Positions 39,901-52,256 of a DNA stretch of 64,000 nt are shown here, in pieces. The translations under genes and the position numbers were made by a program. Source of the stretch: Pteria penguin. Taxonomy: Eukaryota > Mollusca > Bivalvia > Pterioida > Pteriidae. The notes under the pieces are model-generated. The model saw nothing but the letters and a program-made list of their open reading frames with translations, was not told where the DNA came from and made no database searches. Location of the stretch: contig CM068586.1 in the NCBI GenBank assembly GCA_035048485.1, positions 35,094,563 through 35,158,562 on the forward strand. The letters run 5' to 3'. Positions within the stretch are counted from its first letter, which is position 1. Each line of letters starts with the position of its first letter.

Positions 39901-42900
39901 ATTTGCAATGCAACTGTAGAATACATAACTTATCTTTACTGAATAGGAAACGACGTGTGCCAACTGGTGAGTAAACGTATATTTCATGTAATAATAATGT
40001 AAAAAAACGTCAAGGTAATGGAATTTCCCATCCTTATTTTTACGGTGATCTCGTATATAAACTAAGGAAAGTAAAAGGCTCCGATAACGTTATTTTATCA
40101 TGTAATAAAATAATCAAACGTCTTATAAATAGACAATATGATATTGAGATCATCAAAAAGACTATAGGACTTGTATTTGGCCCCTCTACAGCCTTATGCA
40201 GACTTTTACTTGAACGTTGCACGCTGACTAACAGGGCGGTGGGGACTATATGACGGGCCTTGTCCAAACCTCTTTCAGAGGAGACATGGTCCTGAACCTC
40301 GTCCCCTCTGACTGTTAGTCGGGACTCCTACAGATCTAGGGTCTTAGCTCGCTTTCAGACTGGCAGAGCACGGTTTATCATGTTGATGTCGCATATATTT
40401 TTATACCATTATGTATTTTACAATACCTTACGTGTTTATATTTTTATGACCTCTCAATATGCGATACCTGTTGACCCTTGTTCTTTACATGGAGGATTGT
40501 TTATAAATTTTTAAATGTACGTCCTTTGATTGTTCTGCTGTTACGGTGAGTGGGAAGGTGGGCCCGTAAACCGGTTAACCACACCATTTGTTTGGCTTTT
40601 GTCAAATTTAATGACCGTCCTAAGTCGGTATCGTAATTGCACTACAATCAAATATTTTTGTAATGTGATATATGTTCTAGTATATTATTTATATTCATGT
40701 ATTGTATAGCTCTATGGTGACCTCTGCCACATAACTGAGACAGTAACTCCTCTTTTTTCTTTCTTCACCATTAAGACGAACGGTAACTACCCATCCTTTT
40801 CAAGAAATCTTTTATGGGTTTTGCCTCTTATTTTTATATAAATTTGGAGATTAGTATGTACTTTGTTACCAAGTATTTTTTACAGCTTTGATTCATAGCA
40901 TTACTAAAGAAACATATGTTGTTGAAATATCCATACTGTGCAAGAAATTAATAAAAATACATATGTTCACATGATCTTTTATCTAAATTGATTCAGAAAT
41001 CGAAACGGACTCTAATTTTCAGTTTTTGATGTCAAAATAATCCGATCTACGCTCTACATGAGAGTAAAAAACAACGAAGTACCGAGTGGTAAACCATATC
41101 TCATAGTCCATTTGAATAAAAGGACAATAACGTAAAGTGTCATATTCAGATAAATGAAAAAAAAATCATTAATAAAACAAGAATCAACCGAGATTACAGC
41201 TAAATGTAGTTTGCGTTCAGAGTATATGGAGGAAGTGCTGATCTACCGGTACTATATAGCATAAGTCAGTATTCTCCCTTTTGTGAAACTCATCCCTGAT
41301 GATTTGTTTTCACAATTGTAATACATCTTTATAAACATCATTAAAGACATTTGGTGAGAATACCAACCATATGTTCATATTGCTCAAGTAATTCATTTTA
41401 TCGTATAGACATATATATTTTCATGTCTGAAATTTGAAAATTAATGAATATATGATAATGATAACTTTTATTTCGTTGTCTGTTACATTATGTTTACTTA
41501 TAAAGAAAACTCTTTTTAGTGGCAGGTCAGTACTCCATGCGATAATAGAAGAACTTGTGCACCCGTTGGTTCTAAGTTAGCCATATGCGTACCAAGTAAT
41601 TATAAAGTTACATCATCATCATTATCATTATCATCATCATCATCATCATCATCATCAACTATCGACTTCTTTTTTATCTCGTTGGTTTAATTTTTTTTTA
41701 TTATCATTATGTTTGTATTATTATTTTTTGTTTCCTGATTACTTTTTACAATTTTAACTTCAATGACTGGATATCGTAATACATACATACAGTTAGGTAT
41801 AGGTGGCCAGTTGTTCGAAACTTGAACTACTGATTTAACTAATTATATAAAGAGTGGCTAAAATTTGAGAGACTATCACTTTAATGTAGAAGACTTCTGT
41901 ATAAAAATCTAAACCACTTTACAGGACACAGATTATGACTTGAAGTCACAATTCAAAGATATTTTTACATGACGAACTATTGGCCTCTGATAATTGAGAT
42001 TGCTCTTAAAACCAAGAAACCAAAGCAACCACAGCCGACCAGGATGCTTTGTTTCTGGTCCGCCTAAAGTGGAACACATCCTGTGGTGTATTACAATGAG
42101 ACTACAGATTTCAGTACCCAACAAAATCCAAACAGAATTGTCTATATGGATGAGTGTGATAAGATGTAATTTATGTTGAAAAAAAATCTTACCTTGGCAA
42201 TACAATTATTTTAAATTCTTTTATTCAATTTGTTTCAGATGAATTCGCATGCTCATACGTAAGATATATTTATCAGTTTTAATTTTTCGATAAAGTAACC
42301 CAGTACAAAATATATATTCCGTTTTTTCTTTGTTCTAAGATAATTAAAAATAAACGTATAACATATGTGTATAGATATAGCGATACAATTTTTGTTAGTA
42401 ATATACATTTGTAATAAAATACTTGCTAAGGATTAATCAAATGAAATTGCACATCGGATGTAAAATATTCATTTACCTAATGGCAAAACTGATTGTTTTT
42501 ATGAATAAGTTATGAATAAAAGAAAAAACGACAGATATCTTGCATTCACTCTAATATATTCATCGCTATAATGTTTTGAACTCCTATTAGAGTGGTGAGT
42601 GTGAAGAAGGACACCGGTGTTTAAAAACAGGGAGGCCTCTCTTTGGAGTATGTGTATCTGGTAAATAAACTTATTGCTTTTATTTTAGAATATATATTTT
42701 TCTGTATTTTGTTTCAACCCGCAAAGGTAACATCATGATATACCAGCAATATATACTGATTATACTGATCCGTAGCAATATTAAGATGCAAAATACAAAA
42801 GTAACTGGTGTCAAGTATCTATGGCACTAACAATGTACCACAGCGGACATTCACGGATCCCTGAAAGTCAGAGGTGATACCAGGTGGAGTGTCTCCTGAA

Positions 42901-44257
42901 TTGCTAGCAACACCCGCCATGACATGGATGCCCTTACACACAGAAGAAACACTACAGTATATATAATAGAATGTGAACCAACACTGTGTAGAAAGTGTCA
43001 TTGCCACATAACATCAGGAAAAAGTGTAATTAGCAATTATTATTTACAATCAATGCTCATGTCCTTGTTAGTTAAAGAATTAGATAGTGTTTTACTGTCA
43101 AGGTTTGGTTTGAGAACAGTTCTAAACAAATTGGAAGGCCCAGTAGTGTAATTCTAAAAAAAATCCGTAGATTCCTGTGGTTGGTTTCATCCACCAATAT
43201 ATGTTGTTTCTATGGTAAAGTTGGAAAACGTTGATTTGAAGATTGATATTTCAATTTGGGAATGACAAAGCAACGTGCTTCGTAAGCATAATAGGCTGAA
43301 GGTTACCGATCCACACAAAACATCTCCATGGTGATGGGTTAGTAATTAGAACGATACCATGGCTATATGTTTGACATGAACACCCAAAGAAAATTTCATT
43401 TATTTACAGCTAAAAAATGTGCCTATGTGAGTATATATCTTACATTTAATACAATTGATTTATATTGTATATATCTTACATTTAATACAATAAATTAATA
43501 TTGCATATATCTTACATTTAATACAATTGATTTACATTATTTCAAATAGAGTAATCTACATTGTTGTTAATACAAAGACATGTATATGTTTAAGAATTTT
43601 GCAGATGACAAATTGAGGGTATTCAGTTTTTAAATCATCATGAAGGGATAATTGTAATCACATGCCGCTGATATCATGTATTAATATTATGTATTATGTC
43701 ACTTATATGCGTGTACTTGTCATAGCTCATAGTTATGAAGAAATTATGTATTTTATGTACATAATACATATGAAGAAAACAGGATAAAACAATATCCTGT
43801 TCGGGTAATGGAATCATACCCTTGTGAATTCAGTGTCATATGAGTCTGTTTAGCATTGACATTTCACAACCTTACCTATTTGACACCCTCACGTTAGCCA
43901 TAATCCAGATGTGGGCCGCTTTTTTATCTCACAGATGGGTGAGTCTGTTAGTGGAATATAATGTGCCAAATGATCTTTTTTATATATGATACAATAACAG
44001 CATAATCTGTATGGCCTAGGTGTGTCAATCGTTTTATCATTTCAAAATTTCAACATTTCAATAACAAATTTTTTATCGCACAACCCTGAAACCCTAGCCC
44101 TGATACAATGAAACGAATGTATATTCTTATTTTACAGATTGCGGATGCGCCTGACTCCTACGACTGTCCACGAAACTACCGATGTTGTTACAGAAATGGT
44201 GTAGACGAAGGTGTGTGTATAAAGGGAAATCTCAAAGACATTATCGTTGGTTGTTGA
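36994..44257 (+). CDS. Gene C: secreted protein with four exon-pair cysteine modules
   Basis: No family is recognised. Exons: 36,994-37,057; 38,647-38,666; 39,335-39,419; 39,947-39,966; 41,520-41,595; 42,239-42,258; 42,591-42,660; 43,410-43,426; 44,138-44,257 (163 residues). Exon 1 encodes a signal peptide (hydrophobic LSLVLAATVV, likely cut after VQS). Then come four modules, each made of a 17-20-nt micro-exon with one Cys (cores GYCYP, DVCQL, FACSY, KKCAY) and a longer exon with Cys at x5 and x9-11 spacing. The last exon has CC in YRCCYRNG and ends in Cys. The mature protein has 18 Cys. Introns alternate phase 1 and 0, so each pair is a symmetric 1-1 module. Start choice: only ATG giving a signal peptide, 23 nt after the predicted start site. 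Intron 4 carries a retroelement fragment absent from A, B and D. An extracellular disulfide-rich role (inhibitor, antimicrobial or matrix) is inference. Confidence 0.85.
39791..39814. repeat. Poly-C run in intron 3 of gene C
   Basis: A run of about 23 C. A shorter run lies at the same place in D (54,517-54,529). Confidence 0.8.
40013..40766 (+). mobile_element. 5'-truncated retroelement fragment in intron 4 of gene C
   Basis: About 755 bp present only in C; genes A, B and D read straight through this point of the intron. It opens with a 78-codon frame (40,017-40,250, then TGA) beginning NGISHPYFYGDLVYKL and ending TNRAVGTI. From memory this resembles the C-terminal part of retroelement-type proteins common in bivalve genomes; that is unverified. 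A non-coding tail follows, ending 'gccacataactgagacag' and a T-rich stretch. The same tail, cut to about 60 bp, occurs at 50,232-50,300 (+) and 57,375-57,436 (-), as expected of a 5'-truncating retroelement. Confidence 0.6.
41610..41655 (+). repeat. (ATC)n microsatellite beside the exon 5 donor of gene C
   Basis: Starts about 15 nt into intron 5. The homologous tract is present in all four copies. Confidence 0.85.
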
Positions 44258-44267
44258 ATAAAATAAA
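44257..44267 (+). terminator. Overlapping poly(A) signals at the stop codon of gene C
   Basis: AATAAA at 44,257-44,262 starts on the last base of the TGA, and a second AATAAA follows at 44,262-44,267. If used, the 3' UTR would be only about 15-30 nt. No cleavage site can be assigned from sequence alone. Confidence 0.5.
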
Positions 44268-45100
44268 CTCTTCCAAACTAAATAGCCCTCTTCTTTGTTA
44301 TCCAATGGTCTGTACAAACATTTCATTTTACCGAAAAGTTCCCAGCCAAGTCCCCAGCTTCATATTTCTTGTTATTTCAATTTCTAAGTCAATGTTACAC
44401 AATTGGCTTGTCTACCCTGAATATTGACATGTAGGATCATGTGACAGACACAATCATTGATTTGTTTATCCATTATTGCGAGATATTTAATAATACAAGC
44501 AAAGGGAACTCGACACACAAACAAAAAGACTAAAATCTTGTTTCATAAATCGTAACGTCAAACGATATGAGCGTAAATTTATACCGTCATTCACATCTCA
44601 AGCAGTAACGGGAACTAGTACTTGGTTCTAAAGCCTATCGCACGATTGTTCTATCTGTATGCTGTCTCTCTCCGTGTGTGTGTGTGTGTGTTTATATATG
44701 CCACCTGAACATTTAGGAAGCAAATAGTGACTGTTGTTTTTGTAAATCTATAGTCTTTCTTTCCGTCTGTCTGACCATATCCAAGAACTTTTATCAGAAT
44801 TTGATCAAAACTACAAACAGTTTTGCAATAATTACCTTCAATTTAGATTTTTTTCAAATTGAGGCATCCATTCTTTTGATGTACTTTGGGGGAATCCAAC
44901 ACTTTTACTGAAGTTTGATTTTCGTGTTTGTAGTTGTGTGTTCGCAACGGTGGTATTGTTTACTTATTTAAATTAAGTTATCATTAAACAAGTTCTTCTA
45001 AGTATCCATGGATACCTAAAAATTAAAACACTTAGTCAAATGAGATAAAGTTTAATATAAAACTCACCATGATTTAAAAACTTTATGTTCGTTTGTTTTG

Positions 45101-45131
<31 letters not shown>

Positions 45132-46822
45132 TTTTTTTTTTGTCCTTCATTAAAACCTTTCATTTTAAAAACTCATCTTCTGGTTACCAAAGACGTGGTA
45201 AATGATCAAATTCACAAGTGTGGATTGATTTGAAGGATTGACGTTTGACCTACAGTGAATAAGTTATCCATTTAGTTATGTCAACCAGTGTCATGTTTTG
45301 GAGAAACTCAAACGAATATTATAGTATATAGGAAATAACTAGGCCATAGAAGTGGCGTAAAAAGTTCTCTGCACAGACATATTATACATAAAAGGAAACA
45401 TGTGTATTTTTATAAAGAATATTACAGAAAAACTTTTAATTTTGAACAATAATTCACGAAAATCCTGTTCACAGACTTATCAGACACATTTGATCACTTC
45501 TCATTTTTAATAATGAAAAAGTAACGATAGTTTGAACCTCAGAGCATACAAATGTAACAGTCGAAGAGGGCATGAAAAATCGATAAGCTACCAAACAACA
45601 CAGGTCGCAGTTCATTGTTTACCTTTTTTATTTTTGTGAGAAAGAAAGGGCATCGAAGTGTTACATGAGCTTTTCGCTAGCTGCCAACTGAAGTAATCCT
45701 GCTAAATTAGTAATTGATCAGGAGAAATCATATACGGAAATTACTTCTTCAAAATGACTGACACAATGCTATGCGTTTGTACACCTTACTATTCGATAAT
45801 ACAGTAGTTGTATCGATTTTGTTTGATACTTATTTCGCTTATTATGATAATTGTAAAATATATTACCTTAAATCCTAATAATACACAAAAACATAGATTA
45901 CAATTTCAGACCAGAATGCATATATGACACACGAATAATTAATAACTTTACCTACATTATCTGACAGAGTGAAATGTACATATAGTTCTTGTTTCCAAAA
46001 TTATTATATATGCTGGTACGTCTTTGAATATTTTATCATTTTATATTTTGAAATATTTTATCTTAAAATAAACTATATTTACTTTATCCATCTCATTTAC
46101 AGATTTTATTACAGTTAATATACTAAATGCTAAGATTAATTCAAGATCTTAATTTGAAAGGAAATTAATATTCATAATAAATCATTGAAAAAGATAATAG
46201 CTTTAATGGAAAAATTGAATGTGAAATCTTGTAAAATGTAGACGGATTCAAAATATATATCAAAAAAGTCTAAATTTAAAACAGAGGTAGCGATAAGTAA
46301 ACAAAATATCCTTGCGATAAATGATGAAGTAATTTATTGTAGTAACACGAATGAAGATGAAAAAATAAAGATAAATAAATTGTATCAGATGGATAATACT
46401 AACATAAAATGAATTTTGTTAATATGTGATTAAAAGTTAATAAAGGTGAAATCTAAACTCAACCGCAACAGAAAGTTACATTCGCCTAAAATTCCTTTGT
46501 GGTGACGTGAAACGGAATTACAATGTAGAAATGCATAATGTGCATTTAGACATATGGATGTTCGATTATTAAACAAAAAATAGCTTGAATCAAATTAATA
46601 ACTTGCTAGCCTATGTAATAGATGGTAAATAGATGTACCTGCCTCACTTAATATATTTGAATTTAGTTATAGGGTTTTCATGCAACATTCATAGTGTTGA
46701 AATTGTGCATGTTTATGCTGATAAATTTGCAACAATACAGTGAATGTTTTGTTTTATATAAAACTAATAGATACTCTTGATGTGACTTACAAAATATACT
46801 ATGTGTTTAGTTGAGTATTAAG
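44268..46822. other. 3' flank of gene C, non-coding
   Basis: Diverged relative of 31,854-33,450, with a (TG)n run (about 44,677-44,692), a (TTTTG)n run followed by poly-T (45,094-45,142), and AT-rich unique parts. No gene is seen. Homology to the other units stops at about 46,822. Confidence 0.6.
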
Positions 46823-47789
46823 AGCCATTTTCTGTAAAAACCAAAGAATATCTTGGGAGCGTTCAAATAACCATTTTAGATTTTGTTCTTTTAGACAAAT
46901 TTCAATCTCCGCAAGGTTTACATTAAAAATTCAATATTTTCTTTATTATATACTTTGGTTGCCATGGTAACGAAGTGACTAGTTAAGCGACATAAATAAA
47001 GGGCAAAAATGGTGCAAATTTAGGAAAGTTTATTACCTTAATATGATTTTCTCATTTTATCTTTGGAATATTTTAAATAATTCCTTATAAATTTAATCCT
47101 TAAATTTCTACAAGGGCAAAAATTTTCAGAGATTTCATTATTCTATATCTATTAGATTTAAGGGTAAAGAAGTGTTATTTTGTCTATATTTCAAAGTTTA
47201 TAAACATGCCCATATTTAAAATGTTTCTGCAAAATTATGCAGGTACTCAAATCTATAACAATACTGTATTCTGATTATCTGATCTTTCCAATAATATTAT
47301 ATAAAAATTCAAAGATGTTATGTTTGTTTTGAAATAAAATGAAATTGATAATCATTACTATAGCCACAACAAAAAAGGTGTTTGAAATAATTAACATCCA
47401 ATAAACTTTTATGAAATGAAGAAAGTTTTCATCCCAAAATTTAGCTGAATGTGAAACAAGAATACCTTTGATACCACAATTTTATAAATTACACTGCTTT
47501 TACCATTTTCAAGCTGTTACTATGGCAACATGATATAAAATGTCCGGTAAAATATTTATAAAATGCATTATTTTTTTTTTTTTTTTTTGCATCAAAATGG
47601 TATAGTAAAAAATTAAAAGGTGCTCAGTCAGTAACGATAGGACTCCCAACTATTTGTTGATAAATCTTTTCATCAAATTGCACGTAAATATTATCCATCA
47701 TAAACTCTATGCCTTTACATAATTTAAAGCAAGTTCCGAGTTTATATGAAGTACAAGGGCTGATTGACATATTGTGAGCCTCATATTGA

Positions 47790-48190
47790 AGGATTTGAAT
47801 TTTGTCAGATATATTGCATTATTTTTCAACATAACCCCCTACAGTATCTATATACTTTTGCCAGCACTGTTAAAGGGGGCCCTCAATGCCACTCAAAACT
47901 CCTATTTTTTAAATTTTTTTTTTGCTGCTCAGAAAGTCATTCACTGCATGTGTGACGTCATCATCGGACTGAAAGTGGGTGCCGGAAATAGTTTTGGAAT
48001 TAGATGAAAGTCTGATGGAGCGAGATCAAGTGAATAAGGTGGAAATCAATTTAAAGGTACAGTTGTGAATTGCAACCATGGCAATGACAGATTTGTGAAC
48101 AGGAGCATTGTCTTCATGGAACGACACACTTTTAGTGAGCTTTCCTTGGCGCTTAAGTTTAATATTTTACCACTGAGGAGACATAACTTG
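47790..48190 (-). pseudogene. Mariner-family transposase fragment
   Basis: Translating the minus strand across frame breaks gives HEDNAPVHKSVIAM (with the second catalytic Asp), then PPYSLDLAPSDFHL (the third Asp of the mariner D,D34D triad), GTHFQSDDDV, HAVNDFL and finally QCWQKYIDT ... GGYVEK. This is the usual order of a mariner C-terminal half. Several frameshifts are needed, the N-terminal DNA-binding half is missing and no terminal inverted repeats are evident, so it is a dead fragment. It lies next to an LTR-retroelement fragment. Confidence 0.85.
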
Positions 48191-48403
48191 TCGAAATGCG
48201 CATATGATGCACAAAATTAAAAGGTACATATGTTCTATATATATTGATTTTTATAAGGAATTGCCCCCATGCAAAAAACAACACTACTCAACAGCACAGG
48301 GAGATTCAAAATTCAAACAAGTGGGGAAACTTACCCCCGTCATCCCATCACTAAGACGTGAGTTGCCGGTATAGACAGGCATTTTCTTATTGAGAGTTAC
48401 TGC

Positions 48404-48910
48404 TTGAGAATGGGAACCTGTAGACAGACCAAAGGCAAGTGGGACAATGGAATCTATTTGACGGGAAAATTATGTGGGCAGCATAATATTGATTCCCTAG
48501 TAGACAGTGGGTTAAATTCAACCCTTATTTCTATAGAGATTTATTATATATTAGATTATGTCTCTAAAGCAGCTCTAAAATCAAGGAATATTACATTGGT
48601 AGGGGTGAGCAAAGATGAACTCAAGATTCATGGGATGGCAGATTTCAATGTAATCTTTGTAGACAAGATTTATCTCCTCTTGGGCGTTATGTGTGACATA
48701 TCAACAGCAGCTATATTGGGTCAAGACTTTCTCCTGCGAAGTTGCTGTATACTCGACTATAAATATTTGAATGTCACCTTTGGTAATACCACACTTTCAT
48801 GGTGGATTGGTGGGGAAGCTGAAATGATTGGCACAGTGAAGGTGAAGGAAACAATTACTACTCCTCCTATGACTTCTACTTGTATGCAAAGTCAGCTCAG
48901 CTCTACCTGA
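48404..48910 (+). pseudogene. Retropepsin-like protease fragment of an LTR retroelement
   Basis: An open frame of 168 residues. It has the retroviral-type aspartic protease signature LVDSGLNSTLIS (catalytic DSG at residues 34-36) and, about 70 residues later, ILGQDFL (104-110), the second hallmark of the fold. After the stop the similarity seems to go on in another frame ('LPERKGDVMTVPGVID') to about 49,028, so a frameshift is likely. No reverse transcriptase, integrase or long terminal repeat is seen nearby. Ty3-like origin is likely but not certain. Confidence 0.7.
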
Positions 48911-49040
48911 ACGCAAGGGTGATGTAATGACGGTACCTGGAGTGATTGATACTGGAGGAGAGACAAGAGTTCAAATTCAGAAGTTTGACATGAAACAGAC
49001 TACTTTGTACAAACATATGAAGATATAGACCTGCCAGTCA

Positions 49041-50231
49041 CAGTAAGCGCGGTACTAAAAATATCCCTGACTTTTCAATATGACTTATTGTTGCCATATT
49101 GGATAATATGACACAAATTTTTCATGTAAGTTCCTCATTTAAAATAAGTTTACCAAGTGCCAAGATTTAGATATGGCTGACATAGATACGAAATTGTATC
49201 CATGAGATTATCATATAAAGAGAAACTTCTTTCGACGGATTTTATAGAGAAAAAATTCTGAGGTATGTGTGGAAAATGGCTCGGTTAATTTTGAAATGAC
49301 AATTTGACATATTTTGATCAGTAGAGTTTTGGAAGGGACATAGTGGTGACTTTCGGCTTTTGAATAGCGCCTCTTGTCAAGGGTACCTGCACGTGACAAT
49401 TTTGATATAAAATTTTTAAAGGATATTCTATTTACTTTTTTTATTATGAATTTTGAAAGGTTAGGTATTTTTCAAATATAGTGAAAAGTGACTGAATGCC
49501 CCTTTTGCACAAATAGAAACACTTTTAAAAATGAATTGTCAAACAAGATGGATGGGGAATTTTATTTAATAAGATAAACTGAAACAAGGAGAGAACCATC
49601 ACCAGCTTTTTCCACAAAATCCTCTGAATCTGCCATAGAAATATCATTTTGTTTCTTCAAAAGCGCTAGTGCATAAATAGTCAGAGATTGTATACCTTTA
49701 TAAAACTAAGTTTACAATAAATTTAGGTTTAACGTATTTCATTGCCATGAAGAACGTTTATATATTATCCTTTTTCCCCGATACTGTGGGAACTTTCGAA
49801 AAAAAAGCCGGAATTTCATCAAAAAGTATCATTTTTCGCGAACAGTGACTATTTTGCCATCTACAAAGTCGGGGTGGTAGTGTTACTTGAAAACAGACAA
49901 ACGATGACACAGTTGCCGAGAATTTGAAAAAAAATCATCATTGTCATCATCACCACCACCACAATTTATTATTGTTGTTTTTTGTTATTTTTCTTGTTGT
50001 GATTTTGATACCATATAATTTGACCTTGTGAATGTGACCTTGAACTTTGCCTTTGTATTAAGAATTTGGTTTAAAAAGCATATTTCTCTCATAACGTATG
50101 AAAGAAGTCATTTTTCATTGATTACTCTCCTTGAACAAGTGGGGTTTTAAAGTTTATATATACGTTATAAATGATCCAGACCTAGACTCACTGTTAGTAT
50201 ATGAGCACATTTGTTGTTACATTTGTTGTTA
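49041..50231. other. Start of the D unit, non-coding
   Basis: Matches 34,081-34,985 directly (and 5,140-6,180 inverted). It contains the 49,225-49,400 segment that is missing from the right arm. Confidence 0.6.
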
Positions 50232-50300
50232 CATTTATTGTATAGCTCTATGGTGACTTCTGCCACATAACTGAGCCAGTAACTCCTCTTTTTTTTTCTT
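50232..50300 (+). mobile_element. Retroelement 3' tail (short copy) upstream of gene D
   Basis: 'tatagctctatggtgacttc' ... 'gccagtaactcctc' plus T-run, matching the end of the intron 4 insert in C. At the equivalent place the C unit reads 'acatttgttgttactaatc' uninterrupted (about 34,966-34,984). In D 'atttgttgttac' is duplicated just before the insert. Confidence 0.65.
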
Positions 50301-50399
50301 ACTAATCTTTGCTGTTGTGGGTTGTGTTGGTCCCGCATGGAGAGTCCTAGTTACAATCTACGTCTACTGAGTAATCTGCAGTACCACAGATGATTCTCA

Positions 50400-50695
50400 G
50401 ATAAAGAATAACAAAGTACTCGCTAATGCTGTAGGTATCCAGAATAACAAAGTACTCGCTAATGTTGTAGGTGTCCAGAATAACAAAGTATTCGCTAATG
50501 TTATAGGTGTCCAGAATAACAAAGTACTCGCTAATGCTGTAGGTTTCCAGAATAACAAAGTACTCGCTAATGTTGTAGGTGTCCAGAATAACAAAGTACT
50601 CACTAATGTTGTAGGTGTCCAGAATAACAAAGTACTCGCTAATGTTGTTGATTTCCAGCATAACAAAGTACTCGCTAGGTGTCCAGAATATTAAT
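50400..50695 (-). repeat. 36-bp minisatellite, about 8 units (upstream of gene D)
   Basis: Same monomer and orientation as 35,078-35,380. Unit order differs, and the last unit is shortened. Confidence 0.9.
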
Positions 50696-51234
50696 CTAAT
50701 TCAGGTATTATTTCGATATGTTCTGTTTTTGGAATGGATAATTATAACCTCTATACTTGACATTTGACAAATAATTTTGTTTCTCTGCAAAGAGATATTC
50801 ACAAAACCATATTGTGGAAGGGTTATGCTAGATCTGGATACTATTCATGTTTCGTCCGCAGTACCCTGTGTCTTCATTTAGAAGCATTTCTGAATTGTAG
50901 AGTCATCCATAATCAAATATTTTTCCATATTTGTAATTTAATTTGAATTTGAATTAATCAATATATCCCATAATTTATTCAATAATACCAGCCGATGATA
51001 TGACAAAACATCCCTTTCTGTGCAGCTGCATTAAGATATAGGATATATGCATGATAATTAAATTTTGTATTTCAGATCAACAAGGACATTAACAATATCC
51101 ATAGATGCCTGATGCATCAGACAGAAATTCAGTTGCATGTACTTATAACAGACGCACCTAAAGTGAGGTGAATTTTACTTTTCATGTCTTCCTTCTGTAC
51201 TCTGTATTACTGTCTAATCCGATAGAACACTATC

Positions 51235-51340
51235 AAGCTACCGAGGGATTCGAACCAAGGATCTCTCTATCTTGAACGAGCAGTCGGTGATTCTCGAACC
51301 CCAGACCTCAAGATCCGTACCAATTGGATTAAGCCAGTTC
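51235..51340 (-). repeat. tRNA-like dimeric module upstream of gene D
   Basis: Keeps an exact B box (GGTTCGAATCC on the minus strand) and a second 'ggttcgagaatc'. Lacks the 'gctcctgacta' segment found in the C copy and the left outer copy. Confidence 0.55.
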
Positions 51341-51654
51341 AGAATCTGATAAAAATATATCGACATCTTAATTTCCATGATTGAAAAGAATTTTGAAATA
51401 AGAGTTCCATTGGCAGATTCAGAAGTGGGAGGGGAGTCACTGTAATAAGCCCCTTCGAAAATAAATTTAACAAAAAACTACCAATTTTACATTATTTTTG
51501 GTTGGTATAAGAAACACTCTCCTACAAAAGTAAGAAAAGGCATGATATGAAAATAGAATACAAACTTCTACAGTGTGCGTTAACATTTTTGCTAGTGTTA
51601 TCCAGTACATATGAATAAGGGGAAATTAACTTTGAAAATAAACTCAATGAAATA

Positions 51655-51729
51655 ATAATAATAATAGTAGTAGTAGTAGTAGTAGTAATAGTAGTAGTAG
51701 TAGTAGTAGTAGTAATACTACTACTACTG

Positions 51730-51762
<33 letters not shown>

Positions 51763-51835
51763 ATAATAATAATAATAATAATAATAATGATAATAATAAT
51801 AATAATAATAATTATAATACCGAATATGACAAATG
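51655..51835. repeat. (TAG)n/(TAC)n/(TAA)n microsatellite upstream of gene D
   Basis: Compound trinucleotide tract in which TAG repeats switch to TAC, as at 3,531-3,675 in the left arm and unlike the C tract. Confidence 0.9.
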
Positions 51836-52189
51836 TTTTATAAATATAGTGAGTAATATAGTGAAATAATACTACTAATAATAATTTTAATATAATAACA
51901 ATAATAATACCAAATATGAAAAATCTTGGTTCGGATATTTGATAGATATAGTGAGTAAAAATTGTAGTAATTCTGTACTATTACACAAATTAACTCATTT
52001 ATTCATGAGTTAACCAAATCCAAATAATAACCAAATGAAAGAATTAGAACTCATATTCTGTAAATTCGTATTGAAAAACAGATATCTCAAATTACTGAGA
52101 GACCTACATTTTCAAAACCACAATATTTGTTTGAAAGTTGTGAGTGACTAACGAAAGTCAAGATATTTTTATACCATCCCAGCGCGCTG

Positions 52190-52234
52190 TTACGTAAGCA
52201 ACATATATATAATTCCATTCAGATGAGCGTTTCA
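52190..52234 (+). promoter_or_regulatory. Core promoter of gene D: TTACGTAA box, TATA box, initiator
   Basis: TTACGTAA at 52,190-52,197, TATATAAT at 52,206-52,213, and TCAGTCA with its A at 52,234. Spacing equals that of gene C. About 250 bp upstream of the ATG is nearly identical in C and D. Confidence 0.65.
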
Positions 52235-52256
52235 GTCACAGTTTCTCTACGCCACA

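Larger units (their letters stand above)
46823..49040. mobile_element. Composite of transposon debris between the C and D units
   Basis: Homology to the tandem unit stops at about 46,822 and resumes at about 49,040 ('cagtaagcg'). In between are unassigned AT-rich sequence (46,823-47,780) with two X-box-like palindromes (46,958-46,971 and 47,516-47,529), a mariner transposase fragment and an LTR-retroelement protease fragment. No terminal repeats of an intact element are visible. Confidence 0.6.

Noticed and set aside
47953..47960. Further TGACGTCA site near 47.95 kb
   Set aside because: It lies inside the mariner transposase fragment and encodes part of the SDDDV segment; not related to the array at the window start.
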